Source: CAIUVD01 sp044338255
GTDB taxonomy: Bacteria; Planctomycetota; UBA11346
Direction: 5' to 3'
DNA length: 43,091 nucleotides
Assembly: GCA_044338255.1 (NCBI GenBank)
Contig: JBIILZ010000019.1
Location: forward strand, 1-43,091
Below the pieces are notes generated by a model that saw only the letters and a list, made by a program, of their open reading frames with translations, did not search any database and was not told where the DNA came from. This document shows positions 1-8,168 of the stretch, one piece after another (the stretch's first letter is position 1; each line of letters opens with the position of its first letter). Position numbers and translations under genes: made by a program.

Positions 1-49
1 GGGCGACTCGCCCGCGATCGAGGTCGCACGAATCGCGGGCGAGTCGCCC
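1..49. repeat. 18-bp perfect inverted repeat at window edge
   Basis: Positions 1-18 and 32-49 are perfect reverse complements separated by 13 nt. Each arm itself contains a 13-nt odd palindrome, GGGCGA-N-TCGCCC (1-13 and 37-49). In RNA this would fold into a very stable GC hairpin. It may be the terminator of a gene beyond the left edge, or a dispersed palindromic repeat. No U-tract follows it on the plus strand, so a classical intrinsic terminator in that direction is not supported. Confidence 0.75.
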
Positions 50-101
50 GCGCCCCCAGGGAGCCTGCATCAACTGATGTTCTCATGGATACAGAGGCCT
101 C

Positions 102-1136
102 ATGCTGCTGACCCCCGCTGACCCGCGCCTGAGCTTCATCGCTCCCCAGCCGGTGGCTCTCCACCTGCCGGCAGTGCGCCTCGAACGGTTTCCTCCGAAT
201 GTTGCCGCGCTGCTCGGCGGGCAGATCGGCCCGTTGGCGAACCTCCGTTCGTCGACGGGCTGTGCGGTGGCCATCGCCACCGACAGTCCGTGGCTCGATC
301 TGCACCTCGAACGCCTGCGCCATCACCAGCCAATTCCGCAGAGCGTCGCTCTCGAGATCGAGCAAGCCGATGGCAGCTGGCAGTGCGCCGAGTCTCCCGA
401 TCTGCGCGAGCGCGACGGGGATCTGACGGTGCGTCTGCACAGCGGCCTGCTCCCCGGCGAGGTCCGCCCGTGCATCATCTGGCTACCGCCGCTGTCGACC
501 TGCGCCATCACCGGCGTCAGCCTGCACGACCAGGCCCAGTGCACCACCTGGCAGCCGCCCGAACCGCAATGGCTGGCGCTGGGCGACAGCCTCACGCAAG
601 GCTTCTCGACCCAGTCCCCGACCACCACCTGGGTCCACCGCCTGATGCGCCAGTGGCAGATGCCGGCGTGGAATCTCGGCATCGGCGGCGTCGCTATCCA
701 ACCCGAGATCTTCGCCTGGGCTCTGCACACCCGGCACTGGCCGCTGGTGACCATCGCCCTGGGCAGCAACAACGGCTGGCGCGAGTCGACGGTGGAGGTC
801 GCCGCCGACCACGCCCAACAGCTCATCGAGCTGGTCCTCGCCGCCAACCCCGGGCGCATCGCCTGGTGCCTGCCGCCGTGGAAACCCATGGAGGACGGCA
901 AAGGCCCACCGGAATTCATGGGCATCGCCCTCGATCGCGCCACCGGTGCGCGCATCGCCCGCGTGCGTGAGGCCCTGCGCACGCGTCTGGCGCAATTTCC
1001 GACGGTGACCGTGCTCGACGATCTCCTGCCGCATGATCATCGCTGGTATGCCGACGGGCTGCATCCCACGGCCTTCGGTTTCGCCCGCTACGCCCAGGCA
1101 CTCGCCAGCCGCTTCGATCCGCGAGCCCAACCATGA
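102..1136 (+). CDS. SGNH/GDSL-family hydrolase
   Basis: A 344-residue protein with the SGNH hydrolase blocks in its C-terminal half. Block I is GDSLTQG with the nucleophile Ser163, block II is LGIGG, block III is the GSNN loop supplying Asn, and block V is DGLHP with the catalytic Asp and His near the C-terminus. The roughly 150-residue N-terminal part looks like the beta-rich accessory domain often found before this fold. These enzymes are esterases or lipases, often carbohydrate deacetylases; the substrate here is unknown. I see no clear signal peptide. The ATG is preceded by AGAGG at about 5 nt. The stop overlaps the start of the next gene (ATGA, 1133-1136), so the two are probably translationally coupled. 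Confidence 0.85.
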   Translation: MLLTPADPRLSFIAPQPVALHLPAVRLERFPPNVAALLGGQIGPLANLRSSTGCAVAIATDSPWLDLHLERLRHHQPIPQSVALEIEQADGSWQCAESPDLRERDGDLTVRLHSGLLPGEVRPCIIWLPPLSTCAITGVSLHDQAQCTTWQPPEPQWLALGDSLTQGFSTQSPTTTWVHRLMRQWQMPAWNLGIGGVAIQPEIFAWALHTRHWPLVTIALGSNNGWRESTVEVAADHAQQLIELVLAANPGRIAWCLPPWKPMEDGKGPPEFMGIALDRATGARIARVREALRTRLAQFPTVTVLDDLLPHDHRWYADGLHPTAFGFARYAQALASRFDPRAQP

Positions 1137-2584
1137 CCAGCTGCGGCCTGCCGCTGGAAGCACCGCTACGACGCCCCCTGCGCCGATGGGCTGTGGGTGT
1201 GGGCGCGGGTGCGGGGCCGGGGCTCGACCTCACCGGCCTGGCGCTGCTGCGCATCCTCACCGCCGGCTGGCTGCTCGTCGATCTCGCTCAGCGGGCGGCG
1301 GCGCTTACCTTGCTGGTGAGCGACAGTGGCGCCTATTCACGGACGACGCTGCTCGCTGATCTCGCTGCCGGCGAGTCGTGGGGGAGCTGGTCGTTCCACC
1401 TGCTCACCGGCGCGACTGAACTACAGGCGGTGTTGCTGGTGGTGGCGGCGATCGCGCACCTCGCTCTTTTGGTGGGCTGGAATACCCGGCTGAGCGCCCT
1501 GGTATCCGCGTTCCTGCTGGTGTCGTTGGCCAATCGCATGCCCTTGGCGGCGCTGCCGCTCGATCCCCTGCTGGCCTTGCTGACGTGGTGGTGCGCAGTC
1601 CTTCCGTGCGCGGCCCGGCTCAGCCTCGATGCCGCCCGCCGTGGTCCGGGCGGACCACCGCCGCGTCTTGGCGGAATCCTGGCCGTGGGCTTTGTGCTCT
1701 CGCTGGCGGCGCTGGCGTGCCTGCTCGCCCAGATATCGCCGAGCCTCGCGCTGTGGCCGCTGCTGATGTTGCTGGTGACGGTGATTCCGCACGCGTGGTG
1801 GCGGCGCGTGCCGGCCGCGTGGCCGCGTCCGCCGGTGACGATCTGGATCGATGGCGAGTGCGGCATCTGCACCCGCGCCGGCCGGCTGCTGACCCAGATC
1901 CACGGCGGCCGCCTGAGCCTGCGCCTGATCCAGGAGGACCCCGAGATCCTCGCCCTGTCGCAGGCCCACACCTCGTGGGTGGTCGAGGCTGATGGCCGAC
2001 GCTTCCTCGGTTGGGAAGGCGTGCGCACAGTCTTACGACGCTCGCCGTGGCTCTGGCCGGGAGCCGTGCCCTTGCCGTGGCTCGGCGAGAAGATCTACGC
2101 CTTCATCGCCACGCATCGCCACCGGCCGTGGTGGGGCTGGCTCGGCCCCATCGCCGCTGAGGAACCACTCCCCGTGATCCTGCGCTGGTCCCTCGTCGGG
2201 GTATTCGCCGTGTGCCTCGCTTGGCAACCCGCCGCCCGCGCCAGCGGACTGCGGGTGATTCCCGGCGCCAGCCCCGAGGCCGCCCTGGTGACCGCCCCCG
2301 CAACCGCCGGCGATGGCCGGCGCATCGATCTGCGCAGCGGCGGAGAGGCGGCCCTGGTCGAGCCGATGACCGAACTTCCGCCGGTATATGCAACGTTCAG
2401 CAGTGTCCGCACGCAGGCTCATATCGCCCGGCTACAGCGCCGCCCGGTCGCTGCCCGCGCCTACCTCGACCACCTCCTGCGCCTGGCGGCGGCACGCGGC
2501 GCGCCGGCGACGCACGCCGAGCTGCGCCAGCTCACCCGCGACGCTGCCGGCTGGCGCAGCCAACCCATCGCCACGACGCCATAG
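1133..2584 (+). CDS. HTTM-like membrane protein fused to a DCC thiol-redox domain
   Basis: A 483-residue protein. Residues from about 25 to 225 form several hydrophobic helices that resemble the HTTM (vitamin K-dependent carboxylase-like) family, including the typical stretch LVGWNTRLSALVSAFLLVSL. The DCC family (DUF393) signature DGECGIC follows, with Asp240, Cys243 and Cys246 forming a thioredoxin-like CxxC. The domain continues through the usual W-EG and PWLG-KIYAFIA-HR elements. Another hydrophobic segment and a soluble tail of about 100 residues follow. HTTM and DCC are often neighbours or fused, and the pairing suggests membrane thiol-disulfide chemistry; the substrate is unknown. It overlaps the upstream SGNH hydrolase gene by 4 bp. 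Confidence 0.8.
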   Translation: MTSCGLPLEAPLRRPLRRWAVGVGAGAGPGLDLTGLALLRILTAGWLLVDLAQRAAALTLLVSDSGAYSRTTLLADLAAGESWGSWSFHLLTGATELQAVLLVVAAIAHLALLVGWNTRLSALVSAFLLVSLANRMPLAALPLDPLLALLTWWCAVLPCAARLSLDAARRGPGGPPPRLGGILAVGFVLSLAALACLLAQISPSLALWPLLMLLVTVIPHAWWRRVPAAWPRPPVTIWIDGECGICTRAGRLLTQIHGGRLSLRLIQEDPEILALSQAHTSWVVEADGRRFLGWEGVRTVLRRSPWLWPGAVPLPWLGEKIYAFIATHRHRPWWGWLGPIAAEEPLPVILRWSLVGVFAVCLAWQPAARASGLRVIPGASPEAALVTAPATAGDGRRIDLRSGGEAALVEPMTELPPVYATFSSVRTQAHIARLQRRPVAARAYLDHLLRLAAARGAPATHAELRQLTRDAAGWRSQPIATTP

Positions 2585-2700
2585 AACCGCCCCGGGTCGG
2601 GAAGCGCGGACCACCGGTGCGGTTTAGGGTTTGAAAAATCCTGCCTTTTCACGAGGTTTCAGCGGTGTCCACGGTCCGCCCTCTGCCTCGCCCTCTCTGT

Positions 2701-2766
2701 CTCGTCCACTGTGTCTCGTCCACTGTGTCTCGTCCACTGTGTCTCGTCCACTGTGTCTCGTCCACT
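2701..2766 (+). repeat. 14-bp tandem repeat, about five copies
   Basis: The unit CTCGTCCACTGTGT begins at 2701, 2715, 2729, 2743 and 2757; the last copy is truncated and diverges into CTGCC. The repeats are essentially identical, which suggests recent slippage. The array ends 22 bp before the start of the M48 peptidase gene, so it lies in the promoter or leader region. The unit is not palindromic. Confidence 0.95.
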
Positions 2767-2788
2767 CTGCCTCGCCCGGGTTCCCATC

Positions 2789-3616
2789 ATGCGCGCTCTT
2801 CGCTGGCTCCCCCTCCTTGGTCTGCTCGTTCTGCTCGGCAGCTGCTCCCGGGTCGAAGGTACCAACCGTCAACGATTGCTGCTGACCAGCGCCGGTGAAG
2901 AGAATCAGGCTGGGGCCGAGGCCTATACCGAGGTCAAGAAAACCGAGAAGCTCTGCACCGATCCCGCCGCCATCGCCCTGGTGGAACGTGTCGGACGACG
3001 CTTGGCGGCGGTGGCGCCTGCAAGTGGCTTCAACTATGAATTCGTGGTCCTCGAAAGCCCGACCATCAATGCCTTCTGCCTGCCCGGCGGCAAGGTCGCG
3101 GTCTACACCGGCATCCTCCCCTGGTGCCAGGATGAGGCCTCGCTGGCGGCGATCCTCGGCCATGAGATCGCCCATGCCATCGCCCGTCATGGCGGCGAAC
3201 GTATGAGTCAGGGGCAACTGCAACAGTTCGGTGGACAGACCCTGGCGGCGGTGCTCGAGACGCGCGGCATCGCTCCCACGACCACGCAATTGACCATGGT
3301 CGCCTACAATGCCGGCAGCCAGTACCTGGGCGTACTGCCGTATTCCCGCCTGCACGAATCGGAAGCCGACCACCTCGGCCTGCTGTACATGGCGAAAGCC
3401 GGCTACGACCCGACGGCGGCGGTCGGTTTCTGGGGCCGCTTCGGCGCGTTGTCCTCAGGCACGCCGTCGTTCCTCAGCACCCATCCCGCGAGCGCCGATC
3501 GCGCCGCCGCCCTCAAGGCCCAGCTCGGCGAAGCCCAGGCGCTCTATGCCGCCGCTGCGCACCAGTACGGCCATGGCGAACTGGTGCCTGAGAAGTACCG
3601 CGCCATGCCCAAGTAA
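2789..3616 (+). CDS. M48-family metallopeptidase lipoprotein
   Basis: A 275-residue protein. It opens with a lipoprotein signal: MR, a hydrophobic stretch, and a lipobox LGSC with Cys19 as the lipidated residue. This fixes the start at 2789, because an upstream in-frame start would add only translated 14-bp repeats. The zinc-binding HEIAH motif lies at residues 125-129 and the third-ligand region HESEAD follows about 70 residues later. This matches periplasmic M48 peptidases such as LoiP/BepA-like proteins, which act in outer-membrane protein quality control. No strong Shine-Dalgarno is visible. The gene converges on the AstA-family gene with only 8 bp between the two stops. Confidence 0.9.
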   Translation: MRALRWLPLLGLLVLLGSCSRVEGTNRQRLLLTSAGEENQAGAEAYTEVKKTEKLCTDPAAIALVERVGRRLAAVAPASGFNYEFVVLESPTINAFCLPGGKVAVYTGILPWCQDEASLAAILGHEIAHAIARHGGERMSQGQLQQFGGQTLAAVLETRGIAPTTTQLTMVAYNAGSQYLGVLPYSRLHESEADHLGLLYMAKAGYDPTAAVGFWGRFGALSSGTPSFLSTHPASADRAAALKAQLGEAQALYAAAAHQYGHGELVPEKYRAMPK

Positions 3617-3624
3617 TCCGACCC

Positions 3625-4632
3625 CTACCAGTCGAGGGGCATGGTCCACAATGCGTCGCCGGGGGTGAGTCCCTCCTGATCGACGAGGCGGATGCCGCGG
3701 CCGATGACGCTGCAGGCGCCGACGCGGAAGCAGTGATCGACGGTGCGGCCGAGGAGCCGCGGCGGCCCGGGCTCGGTCGGCGGCGCATCCAGCAGCACCA
3801 GCTCGCGGACGCGCTGGAGGGGAATGATGTCCTTGATCTCGGCGCCGTCATGCGGTCCGGCATCGAAGGGATCGATGGTCCCCAACCAGCGGAATCCGGC
3901 ACGCTTGAGCAGGGCCCGCACCGGCGTTGTCGCCGGGCCTTCCTTGCCGATCAACTCGCGGGCCGCCGCTGGCAGCAGCTCGCCGAGCAGATGATCGTGA
4001 GGGAAGAAAGCTTCGATGAATTCCTTGTCGGTGCGGCAGAGGAGATCGGCGCGATAATAATCGAGACCGGTCAACGGCCCGCCGACCGCATCCCAAAAAG
4101 CATTGCCGCCGTCTTCGCGGCGCGGCGGCAAGAGCTCGGCCAGCAGCCGCCGGCAGAAGCGATCGGGATGCATCGCCACCAGCAACAGCCGCGCCGCCAC
4201 CAGGAGCTTGCCCACGCCCTTGCCGCGCGAATCGGGATGCACCACCAGGCCACCGAGCTCGGTCCACGGCTCGACATCGCGCCCGAGGCGCAGCAAGGTG
4301 CGCGGACGATCGGTGTTGAGCTGCTGACTGTGCACCACGTCGTTGACCACGGTCAGGTAGTAGTGCGGCTCCTCGGGCATGCCGTGGAAGCCGAACACCG
4401 CCGCCGTGCCGAGCAGACGGCCATCCTCTTCGGCGACGAACGTATAATGCGCATGGCGATGGTCGAAGGTCGGATCACGTACCGCCACCGCCAAAGCCGC
4501 GAAGGCGCGCTGGCTGTCGGCGATGATCTTCGCCACCACCAGGGGATCATCCGGCAGATTGACCGTGTCGAGCAGATCGGCCAAGGCCAGCAGCTGCGGC
4601 TGATCAGCGGCCGTTACCGGGCGGATGAGCAT
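3625..4632 (-). CDS. astA: arginine N-succinyltransferase family (AstA-like)
   Basis: A 335-residue protein, the usual AstA length. It starts MLIRPVTAADQPQLLALA and contains the family blocks LGGLVVHPDSRGKGVGKLL (GNAT-like acyl-CoA binding), FWDAVGGPLTGLDYYRADLLC, FIEAFFPHDH, and near the C-terminus GFRWLGTIDPFDAGPH. AstA moves a succinyl group from succinyl-CoA to arginine as the first step of the AST arginine-degradation pathway. No other ast gene is present here, so the family is clear but the substrate is less certain. The next minus-strand gene upstream (FHA protein) ends 30 bp away, so co-transcription is possible. Confidence 0.85.
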   Translation of the reverse strand: MLIRPVTAADQPQLLALADLLDTVNLPDDPLVVAKIIADSQRAFAALAVAVRDPTFDHRHAHYTFVAEEDGRLLGTAAVFGFHGMPEEPHYYLTVVNDVVHSQQLNTDRPRTLLRLGRDVEPWTELGGLVVHPDSRGKGVGKLLVAARLLLVAMHPDRFCRRLLAELLPPRREDGGNAFWDAVGGPLTGLDYYRADLLCRTDKEFIEAFFPHDHLLGELLPAAARELIGKEGPATTPVRALLKRAGFRWLGTIDPFDAGPHDGAEIKDIIPLQRVRELVLLDAPPTEPGPPRLLGRTVDHCFRVGACSVIGRGIRLVDQEGLTPGDALWTMPLDW

Positions 4633-4662
4633 GGGTGCGAGCGCCGCTGCGGGGACACGCGA

Positions 4663-6114
4663 TCACGAATCTTTGGCATAAAGTGATCCGTCGAGATGGC
4701 AGCCGAGCAGGAGCTGCGTCAGGTTCTTGTCGAGGCCCTTATCCGCGATGAGGATCTCGATGAGCTGTTTGTCTTCGCTGCCCGGGGCCTGCAAGAGCTG
4801 GTCTTCGAAGGCCACCGCCACCGCCAGGACGCGGGCTTCGGTGTCGAGGTCGTCGCCGCTGGTGGCCAAGGGGCCGCTGCCGTCGATGCGCTCACGGGCC
4901 TGACGTACCAACGAGACGACGCTTTCCAGCTCTTCGATCTGTTCGAGGAGCATGAGATTCTTGCTCGTGCCCTTGCCCGCCGGCGTCACCAGGCGCCCGA
5001 AATGATGGAGCATGCCGGCCTGCCGTAAGCGCTCACGGCTGCTCTGGTCGAGATGGATCGAGCTCGCCAGGGCCACGCAGGTGCGCGCGCAGCGCTCGCC
5101 GGTGCCGAGCATGCCCGAGACCCCTTCGAGCGAGCGGACCATGGTGGTGATCAGCAGGTTGAGCGCATGCTTGTGCCGCCGACGTTCTTCGGCGGCGGCC
5201 TGCGCGAGACCGACCTGGATGGCGCAAGCGCTCACCAGTTCGAGGTCCATCTGATCGAATGCTGGTTGGTGGCCCATCCCTGAGCTGCCGGGCATGGCTG
5301 CGCCACGGCTGAGGTAGACCACGCCGATGACCTTGCCGACCACCGACAACGGCACGCAGATTACCGAGCGGATGCCCTTGATGACGATGCTCTGGTTGCG
5401 CGAGAAGCGATCGTCGTCCTGGGCGTTCGCCGAGTGCAGGGCTTTGTTCTCGGTGAAGGTCTTCTTGATGATCGAGCGGCTGATCACCGGCTGCACGTTG
5501 GGCGCCGAGGTCCGCACCACCGACGGCATCAGCTTTCCACTGGCGGCGTCACGACGGAAAATCAGCGCACATTCGGCGGGCATGCTCGCGATCAGGCAGT
5601 CGAGCACGCGCGCTTCACGATCGGGGAGATCCGCCTGTTCGCTGACGATGCGCCCGATCTGGTAGAGGATGCGCAGGCTCTTGACGTTGTCCTTGCCCGG
5701 GCCCTGATCCGCCGGCTCGGAGATGTCCGAGAGCTCATCGAGACGGAATTCGAGGGTGTTGGACAACATGTCCGGGTCGTCGTTATAGGCCACCCGATTC
5801 GAACTATCGTCATCGCTAATGGCGCTGCCGCCTTCGTAGACCAGCTCGGTGGCGCCGATCTTGATCACGTCGCCGACGCGCAGCAGCTCTTCGTCCTTCA
5901 GCCGCTCGTCGTTGATGTAAGTCCCGTTCTTGGAATCGAGATCACGGACGAACCACATCCCGCCCACCGGGAAGATCTCGCAGTTCAGGCGGCTCGCCGA
6001 ACGATCGAGGATCTGGATCCCCGCCTCCGCGTCGCGACCGATGGTCAGCGGCTTGTCCGCGAGTGATTTTTCACGTCCACGTAATGGGCCGTTCAGGATC
6101 CGTATCTTACTCAT
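4663..6114 (-). CDS. FHA-GAF protein with degenerate HD-GYP domain
   Basis: A 483-residue cytoplasmic signalling protein. An FHA domain (about residues 4-95) binds phosphothreonine peptides; it shows TIGRD, SASR and SKNGTYIN. A GAF-like domain spans about 150-310. The C-terminal 170 residues align with HD-GYP phosphodiesterases (HKHALNLL, GERCARTC, DGSG, EARVLAVAVAFED), but the metal ligands are lost: HDIGK has become HHFGR (His370-His371), the HHE of the GYP motif is ARE, GYP is GPL, and the Asp of AVADVFD is Val. It is therefore probably a sensor or scaffold and not a c-di-GMP hydrolase. The start at 6114 has AGGG at 9 nt; the ATG at 6120 would leave only 3 nt. It is divergent from the hybrid kinase gene. 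Confidence 0.85.
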   Translation of the reverse strand: MSKIRILNGPLRGREKSLADKPLTIGRDAEAGIQILDRSASRLNCEIFPVGGMWFVRDLDSKNGTYINDERLKDEELLRVGDVIKIGATELVYEGGSAISDDDSSNRVAYNDDPDMLSNTLEFRLDELSDISEPADQGPGKDNVKSLRILYQIGRIVSEQADLPDREARVLDCLIASMPAECALIFRRDAASGKLMPSVVRTSAPNVQPVISRSIIKKTFTENKALHSANAQDDDRFSRNQSIVIKGIRSVICVPLSVVGKVIGVVYLSRGAAMPGSSGMGHQPAFDQMDLELVSACAIQVGLAQAAAEERRRHKHALNLLITTMVRSLEGVSGMLGTGERCARTCVALASSIHLDQSSRERLRQAGMLHHFGRLVTPAGKGTSKNLMLLEQIEELESVVSLVRQARERIDGSGPLATSGDDLDTEARVLAVAVAFEDQLLQAPGSEDKQLIEILIADKGLDKNLTQLLLGCHLDGSLYAKDS

Positions 6115-6476
6115 CGGCATCAACCCTAGCAGGCCGCGTGACGCCACCAATCCCTTCGCGTACGTAACGGCGGAAACCACGGACAGTGGACCGGTCACTC
6201 CTACTACTGGGAACGCTTATGTCCGGTTTAAGCGAGCGCGAATTGAAATACCCGTATGTTAGGGATAATTATTACGGCTTGCTACCCCCAACTTCGATAT
6301 TACCACAGTAATCGTCTCTCCTGGCCCCGGTTGGGAACTTCGATCATTTAGTCGACTATTAGTCGGCATCTAGTCGACTGTCCGTCGACTGACAGTCGAC
6401 GGACAGTCGACGGACAGTCGACGGACAGTCGACTAGATGTCCCTTCGTATCCACCATCGCCGGTTATATCACCCCC
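6115..6476. other. divergent intergenic region between signalling genes
   Basis: About 360 bp without a gene, AT-richer than its surroundings around 6225-6320. It must hold the promoters of both the FHA gene (minus) and the kinase gene (plus). It includes a small inverted repeat, ATTAC-CACA-GTAAT (6299-6312), and the GTCGAC array listed separately. The kinase ATG lacks a Shine-Dalgarno, and a TATATC box ends 7 nt before it, so a leaderless transcript is possible. Confidence 0.6.
6351..6439. repeat. GTCGAC array at strict 11-bp period with 25-bp inverted repeat
   Basis: GTCGAC occurs at 6351, 6373, 6384, 6395, 6406, 6417 and 6428, and a degenerate GTCGGC fills the gap at 6362. That gives eight boxes in an exact 11-bp register, close to one helical turn each. 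Superimposed on this, 6367-6391 and 6415-6439 are perfect 25-nt reverse complements, and 6373-6391 pairs with 6393-6411 around a 1-nt loop. Another palindrome, CGACTA-T-TAGTCG, spans 6353-6365. The array ends 37 bp before the kinase ATG. It could be a multi-site operator or a cruciform-forming element. Confidence 0.95.
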
Positions 6477-8147
6477 ATGTATCGCACTCCGCTTCCTGTG
6501 CCGCCTTTGTTACGGGTTTTGGTAGTCGATGCCGAAAGCAGCCTCCAGGATCAGTTTCGCCGTGATCTTGCCACGCTGACTGCCGCTGATGGATTTGCGA
6601 TCGCTGCCGATGGTATGTCGGCGGCGGATCAGGTTCGCAAAGCGGTACCCGCCTTCACCATCGCCTTCGTCGCCCTGCGCCTGCCGCGCGGGCCCGACGG
6701 GGTGGCCACCGCCGAGACGCTGCTCGCCACCGATAGCGATCTGCAGGTGGTCCTCTGCGTTGCCGTTGACGATGAGCACAGTGGGTCATCCCTCACCCGC
6801 CTGGCCCTCGAAGACCGCGTGCTGTTGCTGCGCACTCCGTGCCACGCTTCCGAGCTGCAGCAATTGACGCGGCTCCTGGCCAGTAAGCACGCACTGACCG
6901 TGGCCCATCGGCAAACCCCAACGGTCCCGGCGCAGATCAGCGTCGCCGAACAGACCTTCGTCGACGACCATCGCCATCAGGCCCTGCGCATGGAGGCCAT
7001 CGGACGGCTGGCGGGCGGCGTCGCCCACGATTTCAACAATCTGCTGACGGCGATCCTCGGTTATGCCGAACTGTTGCGCATGCATCTGCCGGCCGATGAC
7101 CGCTTGATGACCTATGCTCAAGAGATCTACCGCTCCGGGCAGCGCGCCGCCGGTCTGACCAGCCAACTGCTGGCCTTCAGCAAACGCCAATCGCTGTCGC
7201 CGCAGGTCGTCGATCTCAACCACGTCGTGCGCGACATGGAAAGCCTGGTCTCGCGCATGATCGGCGAGGAGATCGCCCTCGAAATCCGCCTCGATCAGGA
7301 ACTCTGCGCCGTCCGCGTCGATCCCGCGCAGCTCGAGCAGGTGGTGATGAACCTCGTCGCCAATGCCCGTGACGCGATCCTCAACGGCCGCACCGGGCCC
7401 ACGGCACGCACCGTCATCGCCACCGCCGCGGTCAAGGTCGACGAACGCATGCTCGCGCCACACCTGCATTTCTCGCCCGGCAACGGCCATCCGCTGGTCC
7501 CCGGCACCTACGCCTGCCTGTCCGTCGCCAACAATGGCCAGGGCCTGGAGGCGAGCATGCGCGCGCACATTTTCGAGCCCTTCTACAGCACCAAGGGGAC
7601 GCTCAGCGAGCGCAAAGGCGCCGGCCTCGGCCTGGCGACGGTGTACGGCATCGTCCAGCAGAGCTGCGGCTTCATCGAGATCGACAGCGCCCCGACCAAG
7701 GGCACGACCTTCCGCATCTACCTGCCATACGCCGGCGAGCCGGCGATGCCCAAGTCGCCCAGCGGCGCCTGGCAACGCACGCTCAGCGGCTCCGAGACCA
7801 TCCTCCTGGTCGAAGACCAGGACGAGGTCCGCACCCTGCTTGAGCAGGTCCTGTGTGCCGCCGGCTACACCGTGCTCGCCGCCGAGAATCCCGATGTCGC
7901 CCTGGGCCTCGCCAAGCAATACGGCGGGCGCATCCACGTCATGGTCACCGACATGGTCATGCCGCGCATGGACGGCCACGAACTGCGCGACGCGGTGCAC
8001 GCCATCAATCCCGGCTTGAAAGTGATCTTCATGTCCGGCTATCCCGAACGCGATCGACCCCTGGGCACCACCCGGTTGCCGTTCCTGCAGAAGCCGTTCA
8101 AAGGCGACAAGCTGCTGCGCACGGTGCGCGCGGTGCTGGAATCGTAA
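6477..8147 (+). CDS. hybrid histidine kinase with N-terminal pseudo-receiver
   Basis: A 556-residue cytoplasmic protein; no membrane segment is visible. Residues 12-135 resemble a receiver domain, but the phosphoacceptor Asp is Ala66 (FVALRLP) and the conserved Lys is not where expected. A HisKA domain follows with H-box GGVAHDFNN (His184), then a HATPase domain (NLVANARDAI, GLGLATVYGIV). A complete C-terminal receiver (LLVEDQDEVR, phosphoacceptor Asp492 in VTDMVMPRMDG, and LQKPF) ends the protein. The kinase probably phosphorylates His184 and relays to Asp492, while the N-terminal domain senses partner binding. No separate output regulator is adjacent. It is divergent from the FHA protein gene and converges on flhG with 21 bp between stops. 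Confidence 0.9.
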   Translation: MYRTPLPVPPLLRVLVVDAESSLQDQFRRDLATLTAADGFAIAADGMSAADQVRKAVPAFTIAFVALRLPRGPDGVATAETLLATDSDLQVVLCVAVDDEHSGSSLTRLALEDRVLLLRTPCHASELQQLTRLLASKHALTVAHRQTPTVPAQISVAEQTFVDDHRHQALRMEAIGRLAGGVAHDFNNLLTAILGYAELLRMHLPADDRLMTYAQEIYRSGQRAAGLTSQLLAFSKRQSLSPQVVDLNHVVRDMESLVSRMIGEEIALEIRLDQELCAVRVDPAQLEQVVMNLVANARDAILNGRTGPTARTVIATAAVKVDERMLAPHLHFSPGNGHPLVPGTYACLSVANNGQGLEASMRAHIFEPFYSTKGTLSERKGAGLGLATVYGIVQQSCGFIEIDSAPTKGTTFRIYLPYAGEPAMPKSPSGAWQRTLSGSETILLVEDQDEVRTLLEQVLCAAGYTVLAAENPDVALGLAKQYGGRIHVMVTDMVMPRMDGHELRDAVHAINPGLKVIFMSGYPERDRPLGTTRLPFLQKPFKGDKLLRTVRAVLES

Positions 8148-8168
8148 AACCCGGGGAGCGCCGTCCGA

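Noticed and set aside
2631..2885. Short frames through the 14-bp repeats (Val-Ser-Ser-Thr-like repeats)
   Set aside because: They read the non-coding tandem repeat; the lipoprotein start at 2789 explains the coding part.
6786..8000. 404-codon frame antisense to the hybrid kinase
   Set aside because: Mirror of conserved HisKA/HATPase/receiver codons; no domain.
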